A DNA stretch of 64,000 nt from PHAA01 sp034927445 (GCA_034927445.1 JAYFPZ010000002.1:61728-125727); one strand, 5' to 3'. Numbered from the stretch's first letter, positions 54,886 through 63,229 are shown. Notes: generated by a model from the letters alone, not told the origin. Numbers and translations: made by a program.

Positions 54886-55625
54886 ACCATCTGTCCGCCA
54901 TTTTTAAAAATATTCATTTTGCCTCCCTGTCTCACTGTTTTCCAGCACAGGGTTTCGTCAAGCAGAATCGTACTGGCAATGGTATCAACCCCAAACTTAA
55001 AAAGCACTGGAGAAATCGGGACGCTGGGGCCAATTAAAACAATCCGGGCTTGTTTTGAAATCTCCAACAGCCGGGGCATAGTTTTATTGATAAATGCCGT
55101 ACCGGTAATAAAAACCACATCCTGTTGAGGAAGAATATATTCGCAAGCCGGGTCAGGGTAATCATTTTCCTGAGGTATTCTCTCCAGAATAGACAGCTGA
55201 CAGATGCCGCTCAGGGAATCGATATGGGGAAAATGCCCGATTACCGCTACCTTTTTACCCTCAATATAAGGTAAGAATTGGGCAAATCCATTGGCCTGTT
55301 CAGGATTATCGGTTTTGATGAAAGGGCGGCCGGTTAAATTCTCCATATTTTTCATCAGGTTAAAAGCAGCATTCATGGCTGCCTGCCCCATGGAAGCTTC
55401 GATCATGTTCCAGGATTTAATCCATGAAGCCAGCTCTCTCAAGGGCATACCCACCAGGTCGGCAAATTCCTGTCCGCCTTGGCCTCCCTTAACAGTCATC
55501 GCTGCACCCAATCCCAGTTCAGAGCGCACCAAGGTCCAATGCAGTCCTACCATGCAATCCAAAACGGTTAATTTTTCAGGCACTGATTCAATCAGTTGAT
55601 CATAAATTTCCCACATACTTCTCAC
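54870..55625 (-). CDS. DUF4213/DUF364 protein (heavy-metal chelation family)
   Basis: 251 residues in two parts: DUF4213 (about 10-95, TVLDCMVGLHWTLVRSELGLG with the loop MTVKGGQGGQEFADLVGMPL) and DUF364 (about 105-245, YIEGKKVAVIGHFPHIDSLS, LPQQDVVFITGTAFINKTMP, VLIGPSVPISPVLFKFGVDT). Solved relatives have a Rossmann-like C-terminal fold thought to handle metal chelates. It occurs beside molybdenum or metal ABC systems in anaerobes. Activity is unknown. Confidence 0.88.
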   Translation of the reverse strand: MRSMWEIYDQLIESVPEKLTVLDCMVGLHWTLVRSELGLGAAMTVKGGQGGQEFADLVGMPLRELASWIKSWNMIEASMGQAAMNAAFNLMKNMENLTGRPFIKTDNPEQANGFAQFLPYIEGKKVAVIGHFPHIDSLSGICQLSILERIPQENDYPDPACEYILPQQDVVFITGTAFINKTMPRLLEISKQARIVLIGPSVPISPVLFKFGVDTIASTILLDETLCWKTVRQGGKMNIFKNGGQMVCIQR

Positions 55626-55634
55626 CGTTCTTCT

Positions 55635-56186
55635 CTATTGTTTCTGGTAGTAAGCCCCAAAGGCACAGGCATGACACAAGGTTTTTCCATCCACTGATGC
55701 TTCCCGGCCATCCATCACCATTTCCCCGCAACCCTCGCACTTGACCCTCCGAGAAGGTTTACCGGGGAGGTCCTCAGGCTTCAGGTCCACCCGCACCGGC
55801 TCCAGGTTAAACAGTTCCTCATCCGGTATCTGGCTCCAGAACGCAACCAAATCCCCTTCTTCGGGCATCTGCTTTCCGGTAGCAGTTACGATTCTGACCC
55901 CTTCATGGGTGTTCATATCCACAAAAGTAGCGGCCATTTTGCCGTAATCAAACCATTTCAGCCGCCTTTTTCCCAAGCTGCACCCGGTTACCGACTGGAC
56001 CGCATCGGCAACACAGCGGTCAGCTTCCACAAATGCGATAAAATCTCTGTTCTCTTTAGGATCTTTGATCCCCAGATAATTCATGCCCAACCGGGCGATT
56101 CGCACCCCGAAAATAATCCCGGTGCAAAGGTGGCCATGAAATTCTTCCGCTTTTTTTAAATCGGCTGCAATTTGGTTGTCCATCAT
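55635..56186 (-). CDS. FmdE-family protein with C-terminal zinc finger
   Basis: 183 residues. The FmdE core has EEFHGHLCTGIIFGVRIARL (about 12-31, the HGHxC motif) and VEADRCVADAVQSVTGCSLG, then LKWFDYGKMAATF. The C-terminus adds a zinc ribbon, CEGCGEMVM ... CHACAFGA (CxxC/CxxC). FmdE was named after formylmethanofuran dehydrogenase operons (molybdenum enzymes) of methanogens but is not that enzyme; bacterial copies sit in metal-uptake clusters. First gene of this six-gene operon; ATG 56186 or 56183 both fit the GGAG upstream. Confidence 0.9.
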   Translation of the reverse strand: MMDNQIAADLKKAEEFHGHLCTGIIFGVRIARLGMNYLGIKDPKENRDFIAFVEADRCVADAVQSVTGCSLGKRRLKWFDYGKMAATFVDMNTHEGVRIVTATGKQMPEEGDLVAFWSQIPDEELFNLEPVRVDLKPEDLPGKPSRRVKCEGCGEMVMDGREASVDGKTLCHACAFGAYYQKQ

Positions 56187-56314
56187 CTGTCGCTCCTTTT
56201 CAAATATATTTCTCTTACAACCCTGTGGTTGCTTAAACTCAATCTTGTTGCCATAGTAGTTCGCCTTAGGCAGTTAAACTCAGAGATATTACTTTTCTTT
56301 ATATTTCTTACATT

Positions 56315-56367
56315 AACATAAAAAAACATATATTTGTTGTTTTATTTAAGCTATGTTTATTTATGTT
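56315..56367. promoter_or_regulatory. ACATA-repeat inverted operator upstream of the FmdE operon
   Basis: AACATAAAAAAACATA (56315-56330) and TATGTTTATTTATGTT (56352-56367) are inverted copies with one mismatch and a 21-bp spacer. Each arm contains two ACATA half-sites 10 bp apart, so four half-sites lie on one helical face per arm. The sequence is strongly AT-rich and about 130 bp before the FmdE start. Confidence 0.55.
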
Positions 56368-56412
56368 CGTTTATAAATAAAATACAGTAATTATAATACC
56401 CGGATCGCAGCA

Positions 56413-56734
56413 AAGAACCCTTGCTCTATTCTTTGCATGGTTAATGTTCAGTTGTTTTATGTTCTTTTTCATAATGGGAATTCCATCTTAAGATGAAACT
56501 AATTTAGAGTATCGGTTGCACTCATTGATGTATTGTGTATAAATCAGAAAATATTAAGAACTGGACGTTATAAAAACTCCAGTTCTTTTAAACCTATAAA
56601 GTTTCCCTTTAGGACAAGGGTACAGATCCCCTGTCACCCTGTCTGATGGGGCACTCAGGCATAAGGGAGTTGAACTCCGTCGACTCCCTTATGCCTAACC
56701 AAGTGGGACGGTTTGCTATCCAGCTCCATTCGTA
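56413..56734. other. Intergenic stretch with two hairpins
   Basis: GCAAAGAA/TTCTTTGC (about 56409-56435) and a 14-bp perfect stem AGGCATAAGGGAGT/ACTCCCTTATGCCT (56657-56670 and 56683-56696, 12-base loop). The latter lies 39 bp beyond the algI-like stop and may mark the end of that message, but has no T-run. Nothing coding is seen. Confidence 0.5.
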
Positions 56735-58156
56735 TCAGAACTGGAAATAGATAAAACTGCTCTGTTCAGTCTGCATACAGACGACCAGAGTGATTATAAG
56801 CACGGTATAAGCCAGGGCCCTTATCGGAGCCGGGAAATATTTCTGCCAGATTTCGGCCAGGCGTTGATAGTTATGCCGGGCCCACCTCTCCACCAGGTGC
56901 AGTATAAACAATATCATGGCCACCACCAGATATTTGACCAGATTGGGGTCCGGATGCAGGGGATTGAAGGTCATCATCTTAAAAATTATATGGGCGGCAT
57001 CGGTTATATTATTTATCCGGAAGAACACCCAGCCTGCAGCGACGAACTGGAAAAATACCAGAACGCTTAAAACATGGCAGAACCGGGTGCCGCTGATCCT
57101 CGCCCACCAAGGCGGTTTCTTCCATTTGCCGTAAATGTTGTGAATGATGAGCAACAGGCCATGGTACATCCCCCAGATGACAAAGGCCCAGGCCGCCCCA
57201 TGCCATAATCCGGAAATGGCCATGGCTATAAATAAATTCACATATTTACGCTTGTTTCCATGCCAGGATCCACCCAGGGGAATATAAATATAATCTCTGA
57301 TCCATTCGGAAAGGCTTATATGCCATCTTTTCCAGAACTCGGTAGCGTTGGCGCTCAGGTAAGGGGTTTGGAAGTTCAGCACCAGCTTTATCCCCAACAG
57401 GTAGCCAATGCCGATTGCCATCTCACTGTAGGCGGAAAAATCGTAATAAATCTGGAAGGTATATAAATAAGCCGCGGCCAGGGCTCCGGTGCTGTTTATA
57501 TTACTGCCCGCCGCAAGCAGATTGTTGGCCCACCCCGCTATGTAATCAGCAAGAATAATCTTTTTCACCAGCCCCATGCCTAAATAAGCCAGACCCAGAG
57601 GCACGGTATTTCGTACGGCTATATCCTGCAGCCGGCCTATCTGTCCGATGAGATCTTTGCCTCGCATTATCGGCCCGGCTACACGGTGAGGGAAAAAGGA
57701 GATGAAAACCCAGAAAACCATCCACGAGCGAGCCGGTGATATTTTGCCGTGATAAACATCAACCAGGTAGGCGATCAATTCAAAAGTGTAGAAGGAAATG
57801 CCGATGGGAAGCACCAGGTGTTGGAAAAGAGGCAGTTGATTCATAAGCGGCACCGCCAATATTTTTTCCATATTGGCCATAATAAAAAATGTATATTTAA
57901 AAAATATCAGATTGGCGGTATTAAGGCATATACCCAGAATTAAAATGATTTTCCGGTTGTCTCCCTGCAGCCGCTGCGATAATAACCAGGTAATCGTAGC
58001 TATGGCCATAAATAATGCCAAATAGCCGATTCCGCCCACCGCATAAAAAATCATGTCGGCTGCGGCCAGAATATAAAGGCGGCAGCCGGGCAGGAAATAA
58101 TACAACACAAAAACAGCTAGCATAAAGAGCATGAATTCCGGGGTGTGAAACAGCAT
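56735..58156 (-). CDS. MBOAT-family O-acyltransferase (AlgI/DltB-like)
   Basis: 473 residues with about ten spans. Motifs of AlgI-type MBOATs are present: PIGISFYTFELIAYLVDVYH, NFQTPYLSANATEFWKRWHI SLSEWIRDYIYIPLGGS, and the catalytic-His region AMAISGLWHGAAWAFVIWGM. Such proteins acetylate exopolysaccharide or wall polymers from a cytosolic donor. It follows, by 6 bp, an SGNH-like partner, the usual two-component acylation system. Confidence 0.93.
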   Translation of the reverse strand: MLFHTPEFMLFMLAVFVLYYFLPGCRLYILAAADMIFYAVGGIGYLALFMAIATITWLLSQRLQGDNRKIILILGICLNTANLIFFKYTFFIMANMEKILAVPLMNQLPLFQHLVLPIGISFYTFELIAYLVDVYHGKISPARSWMVFWVFISFFPHRVAGPIMRGKDLIGQIGRLQDIAVRNTVPLGLAYLGMGLVKKIILADYIAGWANNLLAAGSNINSTGALAAAYLYTFQIYYDFSAYSEMAIGIGYLLGIKLVLNFQTPYLSANATEFWKRWHISLSEWIRDYIYIPLGGSWHGNKRKYVNLFIAMAISGLWHGAAWAFVIWGMYHGLLLIIHNIYGKWKKPPWWARISGTRFCHVLSVLVFFQFVAAGWVFFRINNITDAAHIIFKMMTFNPLHPDPNLVKYLVVAMILFILHLVERWARHNYQRLAEIWQKYFPAPIRALAYTVLIITLVVCMQTEQSSFIYFQF

Positions 58157-58162
58157 CAGGAC

Positions 58163-59236
58163 TTATCTCCCTTTATTAAAGTTATCCCAGAGTATTGCAG
58201 CCAGTTCCCGGTTGCCCTCGGCGATCAGGTGTATTTGATCGGAGTAAAGCCGGGAATCAATCTGACCATATAGATTTATATACTGAACCGGCTGGGACTC
58301 AAAATATTGGTCAATTTTCTCAAGATTGCCGGCATAGCCGGGGGCAGTGACTTTATCATGCATTAATTCCTGATTGGCTCCGGCCATAAACATCAGGGTG
58401 TGTTTACCCTCTTGATGGGTAATTATCTTTTTCAAAAAATATATCTGGGGGTTGTCAGGGCTGAAGTCGAAAGGCTGAGCCGAGAAATCCCGTTCATATT
58501 CTGCCCGCTTAAGCAAGTCGCTCAATCCCGGTTTTTCATACCAAGCCCGGGTATCTCCGATTGAATCATCCAGGGGGCCGGCTCCGATTAAATAACTGAC
58601 CGCCTGCAGCGCATACGTCTTAATAAAACCCCGATAGCGCAGGAGCGCGATCCGGTCCCACAACAACTGGTTCACATCAGCTTCAAGCCTTGATTCCCGG
58701 TGAGTTTGGTTGGCGTCCAAGTTTGCCCGTACATGTTCATAACTGGAGCGGTCCAGGATCTGAAGATCGTCCTGGAGCCAAAAGACAATGGAAGGATCGG
58801 GATTACGCTGGACAAAACCCTGGTAGGCAACATCCAGGATCAGGTTTTGCGAAGATATGTTATACTCATCCAGTTTGAGCAGCATGGTATAAATGTCCCC
58901 CATTTGCATGGCGGGCAGGGACAAATTGAATATGCGCTGAGGATGGGACGGTGAAGCAGCCTGGGCCAATCCCTGCATGTAGTGTCCTATTGATTGCCGG
59001 GAGTTGCCCGGACCGCTGAAGGCGACCGAATCACCCAGAATAATAATATAGTCTTCAAGGTTTTCCTGCTTAATCTGCCGGCTGATCTGCGCCAATATGT
59101 CATCGATGATACTAATGTTTTCCTTGACCAGATTATAATTCATGCGATCCTGAATATTTAAGTGGGATTGCACCCAATAAGGGAGTGCCAGTTGTATTGC
59201 CAATAAAAACACCAGCACATACCTGAACGTTTTCAT
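58163..59236 (-). CDS. Membrane-anchored SGNH-like acyltransferase/esterase partner
   Basis: 357 residues. One N-terminal membrane segment (about 5-22), then an extracytoplasmic SGNH-like domain: ILGDSVAFSGPGNSRQSIG (GDS block), an AGANQEL-type Asn block, and YSDQIHLIAEGNRELA (DxxH block near the end). It resembles AlgX/AlgJ or DHHW proteins that complete O-acetylation of polysaccharides. It is encoded just before the MBOAT gene. Confidence 0.78.
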   Translation of the reverse strand: MKTFRYVLVFLLAIQLALPYWVQSHLNIQDRMNYNLVKENISIIDDILAQISRQIKQENLEDYIIILGDSVAFSGPGNSRQSIGHYMQGLAQAASPSHPQRIFNLSLPAMQMGDIYTMLLKLDEYNISSQNLILDVAYQGFVQRNPDPSIVFWLQDDLQILDRSSYEHVRANLDANQTHRESRLEADVNQLLWDRIALLRYRGFIKTYALQAVSYLIGAGPLDDSIGDTRAWYEKPGLSDLLKRAEYERDFSAQPFDFSPDNPQIYFLKKIITHQEGKHTLMFMAGANQELMHDKVTAPGYAGNLEKIDQYFESQPVQYINLYGQIDSRLYSDQIHLIAEGNRELAAILWDNFNKGR

Positions 59237-59356
59237 TACATCACCTGTTAATTATTTACTTGGTCTTTAGTATTCTACACATTACGGCAATCCTTGACAA
59301 TGCCGTCATTTTCCAGCCTTCGGCAGCAGCGGCAATACCCGGGGCATCCCGGGCAT

Positions 59357-59391
59357 AAAGAAAGGGGCTGCAGCAAAATTTTTGCAGCCCC
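59357..59391 (-). terminator. Rho-independent terminator after the MORN gene
   Basis: On the minus strand GGGGCTGCA pairs with TGCAGCCCC over a 10-base loop and is followed by TTTCTTT. Confidence 0.88.
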
Positions 59392-59405
59392 GGTATGCTT
59401 ATTTT

Positions 59406-59738
59406 TTAGGCCCAATTGGTATTGGTTTTGGGACCTCCAACCTTTTGACCCTTTTTCCATTCGCCGTCATAACCTAATGCGCCGTTTTTAAAATACGATT
59501 TGCCTTGGCCATGTCTGTAGCCTTCTTTATAATAGCCTTCATATTGGAGAGTACCGTCGGGATAAAATTCCTTGCCTATACCATCCATTAAACCATTTTT
59601 CCATTCCCCTTCATACATGGACCCGTCACGGGAGTAAGCTTTGCCCCAGCCATGGGGTTTTCCATTTTCCGATTGACCTTTGTAATCAACTTTAATGGTA
59701 CGGCTAACAATCAAATCCTGAATTTCGATTTCTGCCAT
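59406..59738 (-). CDS. MORN-repeat protein
   Basis: 110 residues from ATG 59738, after GGGAG. About four MORN repeats occupy residues 20-105: YKGQSENGKPHGWGKAYSRD, YEGEWKNGLMDGIGKEFYPD, YEGYYKEGYRHGQGKSYFKN and YDGEWKKGQKVGG. MORN sheets can bind lipids or act as scaffolds; in bacteria roles are mostly unknown. It is monocistronic on the minus strand. Confidence 0.9.
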   Translation of the reverse strand: MAEIEIQDLIVSRTIKVDYKGQSENGKPHGWGKAYSRDGSMYEGEWKNGLMDGIGKEFYPDGTLQYEGYYKEGYRHGQGKSYFKNGALGYDGEWKKGQKVGGPKTNTNWA

Positions 59739-59843
59739 AATCACTCCCACCCTTCAGCTATTCTTTTTATTTTAGTTTAACTTATCAGAAGGTTATTTTC
59801 AATTATGTTAATTTGTAGAAAAAAAGTAACCTGATGGAAGGTA

Positions 59844-60917
59844 CTAATCCCTAATCCATGCTCTAATACCATTGTCTTTTAATAATTGCAGAGCCTTCCG
59901 GACCAGGGCCTGCGGAACTCCCAGGCGAAGAGTGCCCTCATTTTCGTCCCGGACTCCCATAATCTGAATATCATTAATGTTTATACCGGCTTCGCCCAAA
60001 AGAGCGCCTAAGTTCCCGATTATTCCTGGTTTATCCGGAATGATGGCCACTATATCCGCCGAGGTGCGCAGACTATGGCGGCAGACAGGTACATTTTTTC
60101 TCATCTGTTGAGCATTTTGGAGCAATCGACCCAACTTGCCTTTATCATCCTCCTCAATCACCCGCAGGTAATGGTTCAGTTGGTTGATCAAGTCCTTGAT
60201 TTCTCCGACTACCGCTTTCTTGTTATATAACAGAATGTCCTCCCATAATTCCGGACTGGAGCCGGCAATACGCGTAGTATCACGTAATCCTCCGGCAGCC
60301 AGACGCAAGGCCTCAGGCCTCCGCTCCAGATTATTCATCAAGCAGGCGGCGGCAATATGAGGCAAATGACTGACCTTACCCACCATGGCGTCGTGTTCAG
60401 CCGGGGACAATACCGTTATCTGGGCGCCCGTTGCCGCCAGCAGCGCCTCAAGCAATTTGACCTTCGCAGTTGGCGTGGAAGCCGCCGGGGTTAAGACATA
60501 TACGGCGTTTTGCAGCAGATATTTATCGGCCCCGGTTATACCGCTGCGGTCCGAACCGGCCAGAGGGTGCCCGCCAATGCAGATGATTTCCGGAGGCAGG
60601 ATCTCCTCATATTTTTGCATTACCCAGGTCTTAACGCTGCCCACGTCAGTCACTATGGTATCCGGAGAAAGTTTATCCCGTATCTGCACCAGCACTTGCG
60701 GGATTACACTCAGCGGGGTGGCGATAACTACCACCTCACAGTCAATGAGATCCTCTATGATCAGGGGGCGGCTTATTGCCGCCATTTCCATGGCCTTGGC
60801 AATAGTCTCCTGTTCAGCATCCATCCCCAGTACTTCCAAATCCGGGCGGGCTGCCTTTAAGGCCATTCCCAGGGAAGCTCCAATTACCCCCAATCCTATA
60901 ATCGCTATCCTTTGCAT
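59844..60917 (-). CDS. tyrA: Prephenate dehydrogenase with ACT domain
   Basis: 357 residues. Rossmann motif GLGVIGASLGMAL at the start, then VTDVGSVKTW, GGHPLAGSDRSGITGAD and SHLPHIAAACL, typical of NAD-dependent TyrA. The last ~70 residues form an ACT domain (IIPDKPGIIGNLGALLGEAG) for tyrosine feedback. It makes 4-hydroxyphenylpyruvate from prephenate. The start overlaps the aroF stop by 13 bases, so the two are coupled. Confidence 0.95.
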   Translation of the reverse strand: MQRIAIIGLGVIGASLGMALKAARPDLEVLGMDAEQETIAKAMEMAAISRPLIIEDLIDCEVVVIATPLSVIPQVLVQIRDKLSPDTIVTDVGSVKTWVMQKYEEILPPEIICIGGHPLAGSDRSGITGADKYLLQNAVYVLTPAASTPTAKVKLLEALLAATGAQITVLSPAEHDAMVGKVSHLPHIAAACLMNNLERRPEALRLAAGGLRDTTRIAGSSPELWEDILLYNKKAVVGEIKDLINQLNHYLRVIEEDDKGKLGRLLQNAQQMRKNVPVCRHSLRTSADIVAIIPDKPGIIGNLGALLGEAGININDIQIMGVRDENEGTLRLGVPQALVRKALQLLKDNGIRAWIRD

Positions 60918-61945
60918 ACGGCCAACCCCTCAGTTTTTGCGCTATGAACCGCTCTGGTTACCTGCTTGGCCTGTTCCATAAGCATGCCAAAATCATCCGG
61001 CGTCAAAGACTGGGGCCCATCTGACCAGGCCTCGGCCGGATTGGTATGCACCTCAATAATCAGCCCGTCACAACCGCAGGCAACCGCCGCCAGAGACATG
61101 GGAGCAATTAATTCCCTTTTGCCGGTGCCATGGCTGGGATCCACGATAACGGGCAGATGGGACAATTTTTTTACCAGGGGTACCGCACTTAAATCCAGGG
61201 TATTGCGGGTGTAGGTTTCAAACGTGCGAATGCCTCTTTCACACAGAATTACCTGGTTGTTGCCGCTGTCCAAAATATACTCGGCGGCCATCAGCCATTC
61301 TTCGATAGTCGCGGAAAGTCCGCGCTTTAATAAAACCGGTTTATTGGTTTTACCTACTTCTTTCAGCAGGTAAAAATTCTGCATGTTGCGGGCCCCAATT
61401 TGAATAATATCTACATATTCAGCCACCATGGCAACCGACTTTTGATCCATTACTTCGGTTACAATCGGAAGCCCTGTTATTTCACGGGCTTCAGCCATTA
61501 TTTTCAGGCCTTCCTCACCCAGGCCCTGAAAAGAATAGGGTGAAGTGCGGGGTTTAAAAGCCCCTCCCCGCAAGAGTTCAGCTCCTCTCTCCCTTACCGC
61601 CGCGGCGGTTTCTATATATTGCTCCCGCCCCTCAACCGCACAGGGACCGGCAATAACCGGTACACTGCCATCACCAAATTTAGCTTGGCCCACCTGGATA
61701 ACCGTATTGTCAGCTTTAAACTCGCGCGAAGCCATTTTGAACGGCTTCATGATGGCAACTACAGTGTCCACACCGGGCATGGCCTCCAGCGAACAGGCTT
61801 CCAACCGCTGCCGGTCTCCTACCGCTCCTAAAATGGTTCGGTTTACTCCCTCGGACAGGTGAACATTGAAACCTGCCCCGAGGAGACGCTGCTTGACTGC
61901 GTTAATTTGTTCGGGAGCCGCCCCTTTTTTCATGACCACTACCAT
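60905..61945 (-). CDS. aroF: 3-Deoxy-7-phosphoheptulonate synthase (AroA-beta/TM type)
   Basis: 346 residues from ATG 61945, which gives the family start MVVVMKKGAAPEQI and has AGGAGG nine bases upstream; the frame opens at 62011 but that part is the terminator arm. The N-terminal ferredoxin-like regulatory domain (1-70) precedes the barrel: IAGPCAVEGREQY, RGGAFKPRTSPYSFQGL, QIGARNMQNF, and CERGIRTF, PSHGTGKRE. It condenses PEP and erythrose-4-phosphate, the first step to aromatics. The N-terminal domain confers Tyr/Phe or chorismate-type inhibition. Confidence 0.95.
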   Translation of the reverse strand: MVVVMKKGAAPEQINAVKQRLLGAGFNVHLSEGVNRTILGAVGDRQRLEACSLEAMPGVDTVVAIMKPFKMASREFKADNTVIQVGQAKFGDGSVPVIAGPCAVEGREQYIETAAAVRERGAELLRGGAFKPRTSPYSFQGLGEEGLKIMAEAREITGLPIVTEVMDQKSVAMVAEYVDIIQIGARNMQNFYLLKEVGKTNKPVLLKRGLSATIEEWLMAAEYILDSGNNQVILCERGIRTFETYTRNTLDLSAVPLVKKLSHLPVIVDPSHGTGKRELIAPMSLAAVACGCDGLIIEVHTNPAEAWSDGPQSLTPDDFGMLMEQAKQVTRAVHSAKTEGLAVCKG

Positions 61946-61975
61946 CCTGCTCATCCTCCTCATTTTTTGGCCGGC

Positions 61976-62016
61976 AAGGCAAAAAAACAAAAACACCATG
62001 GCAAAGCCCATGGTGT
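61976..62016 (-). promoter_or_regulatory. Putative transcription attenuator of aroF-tyrA
   Basis: On the minus strand ACACCATGG (62016-62008) pairs with CCATGGTGT (62001-61993), 6-base loop, then TTTTGTTTTTTT. It is a strong intrinsic terminator lying in front of, not behind, aroF. A short frame MERLISLL (62042-62016) ends exactly at its base. It lacks aromatic codons, so the sensing mode is unclear. Confidence 0.6.
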
Positions 62017-62245
62017 CAGAGCAAGCTTATAAGCCTCTCCATCCTTCCGCCCTACCCTGCTGATTTTAATTAAAGATTGTCCTGGAAAACTACCATACTA
62101 CGTTTAAAATAATAGCATAATACCCGCCATTCTTCAATGGCCATGAATATGTATAAATACCCATCGCCGCGGCCAAAATATAAGATACTCCAAAACCTTG
62201 ACAAGCAGGCGCAGGCCCTTATAATAAAGGATTATACCGGGTCAA

Positions 62246-62310
62246 TGGTGAGTCATCCGCGACTCGAACGCGGGACGCCCTGATTAAAAGTCAGGTGCTC
62301 TACCAATTGA
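62246..62310 (-). pseudogene. Decayed tRNA-Lys copy, inverted
   Basis: Minus-strand sequence matches tRNA-Lys (62818-62882) at 63 of 65 bases, from the D-loop to the CCA. The 5' acceptor and first D-stem strand are replaced (AACAGGCGGAATC), so the acceptor arm cannot pair and the D-stem is lost. It has anticodon TTT and an intact T-arm, but is very unlikely to be a functional tRNA. See findings. Confidence 0.85.
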
Positions 62311-62367
62311 TTCCGCCTGTTAATTTTAGGGAAATAAATTGAAAATGGCGGATGCGGCAATTTTTCC

Positions 62368-62396
62368 TTGAAATGCTTATGCAAAAGAAGTATAAT
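62368..62396 (+). promoter_or_regulatory. Promoter of the tRNA operon
   Basis: TTGAAA (62368-62373), 17-base spacer, TATAAT (62391-62396), 11 bases before the tRNA-Gly. A near-consensus sigma-A promoter. Confidence 0.85.
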
Positions 62397-62407
62397 GTTT
62401 TTTGCCG

Positions 62408-62481
62408 GCGGGTGTAGCTCAATGGTAGAGCCCCAGCCTTCCAAGCTGGTTGCGCGGGTTCGATTCCCGCTACCCGCTCCA
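62408..62481 (+). tRNA. tRNA-Gly (TCC)
   Basis: 74 bases with CCA. Acceptor GCGGGTG pairs with TACCCGC, apart from the wobble pair; anticodon loop CTTCCAA gives TCC; T-arm GCGGGTTCGATTCCCGC. Confidence 0.97.
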
Positions 62482-62488
62482 TTTTTTT

Positions 62489-62565
<77 letters not shown>

Positions 62566-62591
62566 TTTTTAAATTTGTAAGCCTGCGCGTG

Positions 62592-62668
62592 GTGGGTGTA
62601 GCTCAGCTGGCTAGAGCACCAGATTGTGGCTCTGGGGGCCGTGGGTTCGAGTCCCATCATCCACCCCA
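62592..62668 (+). tRNA. tRNA-His (GTG)
   Basis: 77 bases with CCA. Acceptor GTGGGTG against CATCCAC; anticodon loop TTGTGGC gives GTG; an extra G at 62591 can pair with the discriminator C, as is usual in His tRNAs. Confidence 0.96.
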
Positions 62669-62715
62669 TATTAACCTTGACAGCCAACCGGGTATCCTAG
62701 TATACTCAGTAGCGT

Positions 62716-62790
62716 TGGGGTGTAGCCAAGCGGTAAGGCAACGGACTTTGACTCCGTCATTCGTTGGTTCGAATCCAGCCACCCCAGCCA
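62716..62790 (+). tRNA. tRNA-Gln (TTG)
   Basis: 75 bases with CCA. Acceptor TGGGGTG against CACCCCA; anticodon loop CTTTGAC gives TTG; T-arm GTTGGTTCGAATCCAGC. Confidence 0.97.
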
Positions 62791-62806
62791 GTTTTATAAT
62801 CTTTAA

Positions 62807-62882
62807 GGGCCATTAGCTCAGTTGGTAGAGCACCTGACTTTTAATCAGGGCGTCCCGCGTTCGAGTCGCGGATGGCTCACCA
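62807..62882 (+). tRNA. tRNA-Lys (TTT)
   Basis: 76 bases with CCA. Acceptor GGGCCAT against ATGGCTC; anticodon loop CTTTTAA gives TTT; T-arm CGCGTTCGAGTCGCG. Its 3' part is duplicated in inverted orientation at 62246-62310. Confidence 0.97.
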
Positions 62883-62896
62883 TAGCAATCGAAGTA

Positions 62897-62922
62897 CCCT
62901 CCGAAGTTCGGAGGGTTTTTTG
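62897..62922 (+). terminator. Rho-independent terminator of the tRNA operon
   Basis: CCCTCCGAA-G-TTCGGAGGG followed by TTTTTT, 15 bases after tRNA-Lys. Confidence 0.92.
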
Positions 62923-63135
62923 TGACTTTCTTTGGGCTTACCATTTCAAACATCGTAACCTCCGGACTTCCGGGGTTCTTTATTGTCATATGTAACTCTT
63001 TTTGCTTATTCTTACTCGGTAAATTCCAGTGTATCTAATCTTTTTATGGCTCTTTGTAGCGCGCCAACTTTTTTGAGAAACGCGGACAAAATAAATGAGA
63101 AAAATCGCGCCCATTCTTAGAAGCATTTCCGAGGT

Positions 63136-63220
63136 TCGCCCTCTTAACATAGGCTGCTCCAAACCAAGGTTAAACCAATGCAAGAGGGCGATTTTTTAGG
63201 ATCATCCAGGAGGGAGCAGC
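63136..63220. repeat. Interleaved inverted repeats (A-B-A'-B')
   Basis: TCGCCCTCTT (63136-63145) pairs with AAGAGGGCGA (63182-63191), and GCTGCTCC (63153-63160) pairs with GGAGCAGC (63213-63220). The order A-B-A'-B' is pseudoknot-like. A T-run (TTTTTT) follows A' on the plus strand. Confidence 0.55.
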
Positions 63221-63229
63221 TTTTACCGC

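Noticed and set aside
56187..56280. Molybdenum-cofactor riboswitch before the FmdE gene
   Set aside because: Searched because of the gene context; the segment has one small hairpin (CAACC/GGGTTG) but not the conserved Moco core.
62246..62320. A functional second tRNA-Lys on the minus strand
   Set aside because: The 5' acceptor strand and half of the D-stem are missing, so no cloverleaf can form.
62986..63183. 65-residue minus-strand frame
   Set aside because: No coding character or ribosome-binding site; it overlaps the interleaved repeats.
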